A stretch of DNA of 64,000 nt from Arctopsyche grandis (taxonomy: Eukaryota > Arthropoda > Insecta > Trichoptera > Hydropsychidae): assembly GCF_051622035.1 (NCBI RefSeq), contig NC_135364.1, positions 20,115,001-20,179,000 on the forward strand. The letters are read 5' to 3'. Positions within the stretch are counted from its first letter, which is position 1, and each line of letters starts with the position of its first letter. Of this stretch, positions 54,887 to 64,000 are shown in pieces. A model generated the notes under the pieces. That model ran no database searches and was not told the origin of the DNA. It saw only the letters and a program-made list of their open reading frames with translations. Position numbers and translations under genes: made by a program.

Positions 54887-55795
54887 TCGGGTCTGAATGT
54901 ACAGTACATAGTGTAAGGATCAGTTCATATCTTGAAACGAGACACTGTAGATAGGACAGGTACTGAGATTCTAAATCCTACTGGGTATAATTACATGTGT
55001 ACTATTTCGGAAAGAGCACTTTGGCGCCACAAAGTCTGGAGAGGAGTCGAGATGTGTCACGCGATACTCACGCCTCCTCTTTCCGTCTGGGTCACCTGTC
55101 TTGCAGAGAGTGTACATACATATGTGAGTCATTTTCAGCACGAAACACTTATGACACCGCGCGTAATAATAATAAAAAAGGAACGTGCGTGCGATTCGAC
55201 TCCGACCTTGGTGGGGCAATGTCGCGCGAAAATAACCGGCATTTTGGCGAACAAGTCCGGCGGGATATGTGCAGTGTGCATCTCGCGAAAGGGAAAGTCC
55301 TTCGAGATCGGATGTCGTGTCCAGAGAGTCGAGGCGAGAGAGATGGCCGATAATGCTGATGAATTGCGTACGAGAACCGGTCGCCGAAAGTGTTACAGCC
55401 GATGCAAGGGGAAAACATACTGAACCGCTCCTTTGTCGACGATGATGGCTCTCTTGTTTGGTTGAATTATTCCAATTTGGGTATTGTTTTGCATTTAGTG
55501 TGGGCTCGTATATAGAGATTTTGAACGACTCAGCAAAATCTTACACTCATCGGTGCAGTGCTATCGTGTAGGGGTTTTCTGGAAAACACCTGAATGTTTT
55601 AGTTTAGAATTTATGAGTGTTGCTAGGTTTCCAGATCGTAGTGAAAGACGTTGTGAGTAGAAGTGGTAAAAGTACTGCTCACTTCTCAGACGGCCAGATT
55701 CGAATGGATCAACGGAGCAATTCGTCGACCTTTTATACTTAACGCGGTGAGATCTATGTACCTACATATGTACATATTGTTCGATTAGTCGCGAG

Positions 55796-56659
55796 TAGGG
55801 ATTACAATACTGAAAGTACCGAAACCGGTAGTATCGGTATTTGACCGAAAATAAGCCTTTGGTAATACCGGTATTTAAAAAAGAAATACCGATAGAGTCG
55901 ATCTTTTTCAAATTTGTACATTTTATTTGTCGATAACGATATCTCCATGGCTAAAAACTACAAAAACGACCTACAAATTGTTTTAATTTTTACTGTTTTC
56001 CGATACATATCGTTAAATACAATATTCGGCAACATTTTCGGTCTCAAGTGCGCAAACCTATTCAATTTTAATTGAAATATGAAAATGTTTTAAATGTTGA
56101 AACGACGGGGCCTAATTATTTTGTAATTAGTGTTTGGAAAAAATATATATGATTAGTCTTTCAACAACAACTAATTCCCCAACTAATGGTTGGCTCTTCG
56201 TTTGTATCTCCAGTGAGCGATGATTGGTTATCTGATAAGTAGTCACCGGACCCAGAAGGTGCCGCGTATTGTTCAAAGGTTGTAAATGCATTGTTAAAGG
56301 TTTGCCGAACCTTTTTTACAAAGGATTTACAACAATGGAACAATGGATAGCACTGTGACAATCATACCTCTACTGATAAGTTTAAGTCGGAATTGTAAAA
56401 AAAAAACACTAGTTTCTACGAAACACAATCCTTTATATCTGGGACGTACCTACTTTACAATTTTTTTTACCAGAATAACCTTTGAATGTTTAGATTTTTT
56501 TTCAGTAATCATGTTGAAACATGAAAGCGGTGCTCGGTATATCGGAAGCAATGTTTTTTTTATTAAAAATTAATAAATTAAAAAATAATACCTATATCGT
56601 TCTTTTTTATTTCGACAATATTTCCGGTATCGGAAATTACGGAGTTTTTGCAATCCCTA
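55796..56659. mobile_element. hAT-type element, 864 bp, exact 8-bp duplication, hosting a second insertion
   Basis: The ends TAGGGATTACAA and TTGCAATCCCTA are inverted repeats with one mismatch. The flanks are identical, GTCGCGAG at 55,788-55,795 and 56,660-56,667. Near both ends lie ACCGGTA-rich subterminal motifs. No transposase frame remains. The MITE at 56,240-56,372 lies inside it, so this element came first. A diverged relative lies at 1361-1690. Confidence 0.88.
56240..56372. mobile_element. TAGAGGTAGG-family hAT MITE nested in a hAT element, 133 bp
   Basis: It starts TAGTCACCGGACCC and ends ATCATACCTCTA. The perfect 8-bp duplication CTGATAAG lies at 56,232-56,239 and 56,373-56,380. 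The interior is a foldback (GTTGTAAATGCATTG paired with AAGGATTTACAAC). Inverted, it aligns along its length with 12,044-12,145. Confidence 0.88.
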
Positions 56660-58477
56660 GTCGCGAGTCCCGATTGCTGATAGGAAAATTAGTGCTAGTT
56701 AACTATTGGTCAAAGAGTACCGATCGTTCAATATTTACGTTACAGTAGTATGAATAGTTGGTAATGGAATATTTTTGAAACAAGATTAATGAAAGTTAAT
56801 TCGTATCGTTGGATCGCAATGGCAGATCTGGATCTGGAATGTTCACTTGTTCATTTATTTCCTCTGAAATAACTGGTTTTGTTACATGCAACTACTTATA
56901 CATACAGTATAAAATGTTATATAAAGTGGTATGATGATTCTTCTTCAATAATCTTTACATTTAGGACATTCAGTACGGCGAGCTTTTACTAGAATTGAGC
57001 TCAAAGGTGTTCTCCTCTCGCTCTTCGGTCTGCGTCAGCATAAATGGAAGATTTTACATATTGAAGAGTCACCATAGTACTCAAAATTTGAATTTGATAT
57101 CTACATACATGTACATATATGTATATATGCACGGAAAAGAGTGGAAGACTCTCATTTGCTATTCTAATGTTCTCCTCATACAAATCTGACCTGCAAATCG
57201 ATATTGTTCTTCCACTCACGTACGGTTGAATGAGTCATAAAATAATTTTAGCACCTTGTGAGTTGGAAAATGTTATAAATCGCTGTTCTTAAATCTGGAT
57301 GTTGGTCTTAAAAAATAACAGTATGGAAATAAACGGTAGTAAGATCTCTTGGGTTCATGTGCAATCTTATGAATATTGAATCATAAGTGTCGGTGTGAAA
57401 CTTCATACAATGAAGACTTTGATGAGGTAACGCGCGCAATCTCATTGCCAAGTTGAAGGCTCGTATTCAGAACAAGCGATTTGAAATTAAAATAGAAATC
57501 TTTGAATGCAGCCTAGCACAAAGAGAAATGGTGTTCTATCCTGCGGTGCATAGGAGGCTTGGCCGACAAGAACAGTTTATCGTAAATGCACCCGACGACG
57601 ACTGCGTTTACTTGCGATGGGTAATTGGATATGATTGAAATGCGAAGAAATTATTTTCTCGACGCAGAGTTCGAAAGTGAATTATTCCATTTCGAAAGTG
57701 AAATTTCAATCTCAATATTGATTCCGAAGACTGCCCATCTCACCCTGAGTCATCATGTTTTGCCATCAAAAGGAAAATTACGAAAGATTCTGTGTGTAGC
57801 ACTTTGTGACGCACTTCGCTTCTTTTTCTTCGTATTGGAGTCTTTGAGAGGCCATAGCCCGTTTCGTTTGATCTTCGATCAATTTTGTACAATGTTTTAT
57901 ATTCTTTTTCAGTATTGAAAAGACCCACGACTTTTGGTTCTCTGACCCCTCCCTCCAGTGGTTTCACCCTAATGGTTTCCATGTGTTTCCGGAAACCCGT
58001 TGTTAAAAATCAAAAGTTTCCTGAAACCCGTTATTTAATCTAAAATTCATATAATTTTTGTTAAAAATTATACAAACCTTGAAAATTGAATGAACTGTAA
58101 TGTATTAGTAGTGCCTTGGATGAAAAAAATACGTATATATTCATATTTTTTCAAAATAATATTATTGAAAACAAATTTGGAAACCCGTTGTTCCAAAATT
58201 GGGGTGACACCACTGCGTCCCTCCTTGCAGCGTCTGCAAGTCAATTTGTTCCGCAAACGGCCAAACAGTTTCTCGACATATGTTATCACCAAACTATCAT
58301 ATTACCCTTCTCGACTCCTTGCCCTCTAAGGTCGAGTTTGCAGCGCTGGCACGACCCTTCTCCGCATGGATCTATCCTGGGCTATCTCAGAAACACTACC
58401 CAGTTCAACTTAAGTCGAGCTGTATGTACATATGTATATTATAGTCCTTGTTGTTTGATATTTCCGTGTAATTACAC

Positions 58478-58858
58478 TTAGCAACAAAAAAATCACATTT
58501 TTTAGTTGTCAGAGCGGAGACTATTGAATTCAAATATAACAATGGTTTTGTTGGTTTCTTCTTGTGTAAAGATAAGTAATAATTAATTTTAAAGTAATAA
58601 AAATTGATAATCAATATAAAAAAAACGTCAGACTATTGATTCCAATACTTACTTTTGGCACGGCAATACTAGAATTTGAGTTAGAAACCGCAAAACCAAA
58701 AATCTGTAAAAATTGCGTTTTTTTTTAACGTTCGTATAATATCTCATGAGAAGAAACCAAAAAAAATCATTGTCATATTCGAATTAAGTTGGCCAAATTT
58801 AGTGAAGATTGATTAGTCTATGCACCAGTATTGCTATTTTTTTGTTGCTCAGTGTTAT
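58478..58858. mobile_element. MITE with CACTNAGCAACAAAAAAAT ends, about 380 bp
   Basis: The left end CACTTAGCAACAAAAAAAT and the inverse of the right end, CACTGAGCAACAAAAAAAT, differ by one base. TTA flanks both sides (TTA before 58,478 and after 58,858). The same right end recurs at 27,449 and 36,291. The TTA target would suit a PIF/Harbinger-like group, but TTA is common in this DNA. Confidence 0.6.
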
Positions 58859-60444
58859 TGTTCTACGTATGAGTGAAAACACACGTTAGGTTTGTATTTG
58901 TCGGAAAACTATTGACGAATATAGTTTAAAACGTTTTCTTTCGCATGCATTCATCGCATTGACAATTTCTCGATTGAACACATTCTAAGCTCGCGAGAAA
59001 TTGCTCATATCATTTTTACATAAGTTAAGTTAAAATATGATGTTAAAAGTAAATGTTTTATGCTCACAAGTGCATCAAGCATTTACGTTTGAAATTTGAC
59101 ATTGATGCACCAAGCAAGGATGCGAAAAGAACAATAGACTGTATCGAATACGTCGCAAAGGGCGGATATGACTTGTGCAAAAACGTTTGAAATAAAAAAA
59201 AAGTTTTTAAAAAAACCTCAACCTATCCTTTCTCGTATCTCCTGGATACTTGATTCAATATTGAATTCTTGATATCTTCATTACACATTCAATTATCCAC
59301 ATAATTTTTCAATTAGTTCTAGTGGTATGATTTTACATATATGTACAAATGGACCATGTATAATATAATAATAATGCATCTAGATTTGCTTTTTTTTCTC
59401 CCACACGTTCGATATTAAATAAACTCAAATATGCGTTGTTGTACCTGTTTCGCTCTGACGCGTATACGAACTCATTTCTAATGTTATTAAGACTGGGTCG
59501 AGCCAGGTGCAGCATGATACACAAACGGTGGCTCTTCCACACCGAATTTCCGTCGCACTCGATGCGAAACAAGTTTTCGCGAAAGAGTCCAACAATATGT
59601 ATTCTGCGGTTTTGCAAAAAAAAAAGTCAAGCCAGGGACGCTGTGTGGAAGAGGTGGACCGCGACACGATGTCGCTGCATCTAAAAAGTTTCGGATTAAA
59701 TTTCGGACCTTAAACGGTTAATAAACGTGAGCTGATTGAAAGCTGTTCGAGTGTCTCCGTGTATGGCGATTTTGTCGCTCGTTTTGTATGTGCGGTTTTT
59801 GCGGTCTTTACACAACGAGCCTGTTTTGTCGAAACTCGTGTTCTTGTTCTTTACAGTTATCTGTGCGACTTGTCGTTGAAAGCACGTAGAAAATTTGTCG
59901 AATTGTCGCACACGAGAAAGCGTTTGCCAAACTGGGCGCGAATGAAACTCGTCTAGTACAACAATGTCGAATGTACTGCAACAGGCTACGTATTTTTGAG
60001 TGGTAAACTTCAAGTGGACGGTTGCAACAAGTCGCGGTACACCAGGGCTGCCATTCGTCCCGGTAGACCGGGACATGTCCCGGTTTATAAATCTGTGTCC
60101 CAGTACACGAGTCAGTTGTCCCGATATTCTATCTAGCTAGTTAGACAAAAACTAATAAAGAAAAGCAATCAAATGTGAGAATAAAAGGTGAAAGGGCCTT
60201 GGGTTCAAGGACAGGTGCGAATTATGGCCATTTCACCGTGTGATCTGCAGTAACTTAATCGTAAGAGGTGCGAAGGGAGCAACGGTCCCGGGCTTTAAAA
60301 TCGAGGCGCCAATTTCGTCGATCACAAATTTCGATTTTTAATGTGAATTATAAATATAAGGATACATAAAACAAATTCCCGAATTTTCAAGTGAAATAAT
60401 AAATGCAAAAATATCGTTTTCACTTTTGAATGAAAACTTACAAA

Positions 60445-60725
60445 AAAAATTGAGGAGAACGACATAAAAAACCTCGATTCTCTAGACTAAAAGTACTACT
60501 TCCGGTTGGGATATAAATATTTTTGTATAAAATTTACAATTTCTATTACATGTAAAAATATTTCATTCTGATTCATCGAGCGGCTTGGGAGATAATTTAA
60601 TCCAAAAACTTAAAAAAGAGGACACCTATGTATAAGAGGAGGTACCATTTCCGGTCAATTTAAAAAATTAAGCATTTTAGTAATAGATACTAAGTTTCAC
60701 TTCGATAGGACTAAGGATGTTCAAA
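60445..60725. repeat. Dispersed repeat, copy 2 (uninterrupted)
   Basis: It carries CTCGATTCTCTAG, GAGCGGCTTGGGAGATAATT and ACCATTTCCGGTCAA in the same order as 16,985-17,650, without the MITE that splits that copy, so it serves as the empty-site relative. Family unknown. Confidence 0.55.
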
Positions 60726-62029
60726 AAAATCTCCAAAATACACATTCAATACACACACATTTGATATTGCGATATTTTGCATTCTGTTCACGCGTATGCA
60801 AGCAAGACTATGTGCGAGCAGGATGCAAGCTGTGTCTTACTGTCGTGTGTGCGATCATGATGCAGGCCACGTCTATATTAATACAGGAGGTTATTATGTA
60901 TTTGTATACATATTATGTATTTAAATTGCATATAAACCATCCTCTCCTTAATCACTGATATATTCTAAAATAAGCTTCTATGAGATGAATACACTACTAA
61001 AAGTTAATCCGATGTGCTAGTAAGGCTTACGAAGCAAATTAATGAGAACTCGACTCGTATACACTTTCGATATTTTTCTATGAAAATGAATTTTGCTTTT
61101 GCTTTCGAAGAACTTTCTTATCTGCGTTAGACACAAATGACATTTTCAGCACGTGCAAGAACAGACGTCTGAACGTCTGTCTTGGATGGGTTTTTCCTTC
61201 TGCTTGTTATGCTCAAATATGATTGATGAAGACATCTGATTATTCTGCTCTAGACAGTTACTTCCTTTAAAACTCACTTTGTCGTAAATGATAATAATAC
61301 TACATATAGAAATCCGGTCTGTATTACAAACTTGCCATTTCCCTATCGCTCTATTTTATTATATCTACTTAGATATATTTAAATTTTTTCCTCGTTGTAC
61401 GATGAATTGAATTAGTACGTATACAATATTGCTTTTTCGAATTTGGTTAATTTACTTATGTATATTTTCTTCGAAATTGATCTTATCGTTTGAACCGATT
61501 TTTTTTTGAACCTTGTGCTATTTTTCTTTGGCAATTTTCCAAGTTTCCTATTTTAAATTCACTTCGGAAAACGTTCGATTCAGTAAAAAAAAAAGAGCTT
61601 AGTTATTTCATTCAACATTTTTAACGTTCACATTATGATGTGTTTAATGTGTTTAAAAATTCTGATATTTCAGTTGCTTAAAGATGCATTTTTTTACTTC
61701 GCTTTTTTCATCAGAAACACTATCTGACTAATATAATAACTATCTTATCGTAAATTGAAAATGGGTATTTTTTTATTTGATTTTTTGGCTTCAACTTTTT
61801 TCAATAATAATTTACAAAATGAATTACTTGGTAAATATATGAATTACAGTAGTAAATATACATATATACATATATGTATTATATGTATAAGTTTATCGAC
61901 ACAGCTCCTGTTACTCATCAGATCATAGATAACGTTTCCGTCGGTAAATTTTATCAATTCTAAGTTGTTTGAAGTGGTTTTTATTACAAATACATATATG
62001 TAACTGAAATGTCAAGTAATTATTACTCA

Positions 62030-62180
62030 CAAAGCGCTCGCCGAAAAGTCACTATAATCGGAACATTTTGCAGCGGAAAGGTCCATCTTACTAACAAGAA
62101 CTCGAGTGCCAAATATTCCGTATTCGCGATTTTCATTTAAAAAATTGTCTTTTGTAATTGTAATAATCCAATTACCGATG
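62030..62180. repeat. Copy of the CTCGTTAGTATGATG MITE family (inverted)
   Basis: Inverted, it reads CGCGAATACGGAATATTTGG, GCACTCGAGTTCTTGTTAG and GTGACTTTTCGGCG, matching 50,700-50,850. Its end CAATTACCG is the counterpart of GGTAATTGG. Confidence 0.5.
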
Positions 62181-62349
62181 AATCACCTTTTCTATTAAAT
62201 AAAAAACATTGCAGCTGAAGTAGATCTCCCCTTCCCCCCCACCTACATATGTATGTACTGTGAACGTACTTAGAATGTTGGAGTGCTATCGGAGTTTCTA
62301 TTTTACAAATATATGTACGTTTAATTCATCGTTTTCACTACATATAACC

Positions 62350-62730
62350 AGCAAACGCGACTCAGCGTGTTATGCTATCAACTGAGGGGTCATGAGGTTA
62401 TTCCCTGGTCAGGAGTTGCTGGCCGGACATTGGATATATGCATGTGACTCCAGGTCGATCGTTTCGTATCAGAATTTGTCAATACCACCAAAATTGACGA
62501 TCTATCCTGTTTCTCGCATATTCGAGTATAGCATCTCGAATTTGTTGATATATAAAATATCCTACCTACTCTGTAAAATGTATGTGTTTCTCGAAATATT
62601 AGTATTATCTAATTTATCCATAGATGTCTCTGTTACATACTTTATGAATATAATTGTTTGTAATTGATCTGAAGAGCGCATTATGTTTTCCCTGTTAGGC
62701 CTTCCTGGCACATGTAAAATAAAATATTGT
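62350..62730 (+). repeat. tRNA-derived SINE family, diverged copy 6 (plus)
   Basis: The middle GTGACTCCAGGTCGATCGTT and the tail GTTAGGCCTTCCTGGCACAT followed by AAATAAAAT align with the copy at 34,855-35,315. The tRNA-like head is badly worn. Confidence 0.6.
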
Positions 62731-64000
62731 ATGTATGTATTGCACAATATTTTCTTTATTAATTTCATTGGAATTGAAAATATTTTCGTTTATTACGGTC
62801 ATTTACAGGACTTAAAGCAAAATTTCATACACACTTCCCATAACGTAATACAGACTGACTGTAAATCACCGGGTCAATTTATTCTTGTTATACTGGAGAT
62901 TATCTCGGAGCTGACTTTCACGCTCATGAATAGATATGGTTATACGCTGAAATGAAAAAAATATAAACATGTATACCAAGTATAGATATGTACATATTTA
63001 CATTTTGAGATTCACAGTTATCACGTAGGACCTTGATCACATGTACGCTTTTGAAAGCTTGCAATCATTGTTTTCGATGAGGTTTACATACCTATACAAA
63101 CATGTGTGTTTTTCTGATTTTCCAACACACAATCCATACCTAACTATACAAGTATATTTTTTTTGGCAAAATACCATTGACAGATCAAGGTTCTACCTTA
63201 ATTGTATCGGTGTTACAACTTGGCATACCATTTGAATACAATTGCATTTAAAATTGTGCAAATCGAGATCAAACGCTGCATCCGTACAATAGACCCACTG
63301 CTTCAGGCCACATCTGACAGAGTTAATATGTGGTTTTTTTCCCACATAACCCATTGCTCCACTCTAGGCACTTGCAATATACCGCAACCATCTTCAAGGT
63401 TGTCTACTATTATTCGTCTGTTTTCAATAGCGAATGCGTATTGCCGAAAGTCAATGTGCACACTTCTAACAATTTATTTCCTCAATAGGTCCGACACGTA
63501 GAACAATTCAAGCAATTCTATCTCATAATAAAAAAAAAAGACTGTTGTCAAGTGGGTGACATATACTTGTTTGTTTTACGGTGAATCGTAAAAGTTCGGA
63601 TGGTACTTATTGGTTTGATCAAGGCCTATTTTAGTTTGAAGTGTTTTTTTTCGATAGCAAACCTTTTTTTATTTTATTTTACAAATAAGATGGTTCTTTT
63701 TCTACTGTTTCCGATATAGATAGTGTTATTCGAACTTGTGACTAGTTAAATATCAGTTTCCATTTCAAACACTTCGAGTGAGAAAACACTATCTAGCTGT
63801 TTTCCTTTGCTTTTTGTAAAGAAACAAAGTATTTGGTGGGTAGGAATATCAATTGCTACACGTATAGATAAAGAAGACTTGAATTATATGTTTATATATT
63901 ATAGGTAAGTATGTAGGTCGTCTCCAAAAGTTGGTTTTGTAAATACCGTAGAAACTCTTCAAAAAGTCTTTCGACTTTAAAGCTGGAATCCAAAAATTCG

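Larger units (their letters stand above)
49446..64000 (+). other. Probable Asap intron 1, repeat-rich
   Basis: No further Asap exon and no other gene that I recognise lies here. The region holds the separate repeats listed below. Unlisted stretches (for example 52,900-54,180, 56,760-58,470, 58,870-60,440, 60,730-62,020 and 62,740-64,000) contain only short open frames without motifs. The intron assignment follows from the donor at 49,446 and the missing acceptor. Confidence 0.5.

Noticed and set aside
60052-60130. hAT-like terminus (CAGGGCTGCCATTCG)
   Set aside because: No matching inverted end or 8-bp duplication was found downstream.

Overview
The window is nuclear DNA from an insect. It is AT-rich, has short introns with canonical GT..AG ends, many TACATA-type and (TA)n microsatellites, and a dense load of small DNA-transposon derivatives, tRNA-derived SINEs and LINE pieces. 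The order is not settled; the repeat families do not fix it from sequence alone. Five conserved host genes are recognisable and everything else is repeat or unrecognised DNA.

Layout. 1-24,200: no host gene that I recognise. It holds hAT-type elements with 8-bp target duplications (17-626, 11,285-11,737, two small ones at 11,751-12,145), foldback MITEs, several truncated RTE-like LINE ends with a SINE inside one, and one compact 97-codon unknown reading frame at 7,346. 24,724-25,269 (minus): a single-exon Rap2-type small GTPase inside a GC island. 25,700-31,000: more MITEs, a tandem repeat, a SINE and a decayed coding remnant. 31,041-38,347 (plus): a phospholipid scramblase with a GYPQPQ repeat at its N-terminus and two alternative last exons; its introns are filled with SINE copies, an inverted array and a piggyBac-like MITE. 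40,610-42,624 (minus): BLOC1S5 (Muted, a BLOC-1 subunit) followed after only 11 bases by TMEM199/Vma12 (V-ATPase assembly factor), a candidate dicistronic unit. 43,139-48,353: a block of retroelements, namely a solo LTR, a full two-ORF CR1-group LINE with both frames open, and a second solo LTR. 49,320-49,445 (plus): the first coding exon of Asap (ArfGAP with SH3, ankyrin and PH domains) behind a G-rich leader. 49,446-64,000: presumably the start of Asap intron 1, carrying nested hAT elements, a near-perfect hairpin and several MITE families.

How the genes relate. Scramblase, Rap2, Asap, BLOC-1 and the V-ATPase factor all act on membranes or membrane traffic, but apart from BLOC1S5-TMEM199 nothing in the layout shows that they work as a unit. 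The BLOC1S5-TMEM199 pair couples lysosome-related-organelle biogenesis with organelle acidification and has no room between the frames for a polyadenylation site and promoter.

The clearest points for follow-up are the 11-base BLOC1S5-TMEM199 gap, the duplicated scramblase terminal exon that changes the membrane helix and tail, and the well-preserved insertion hierarchy of hAT-type elements with exact target duplications.
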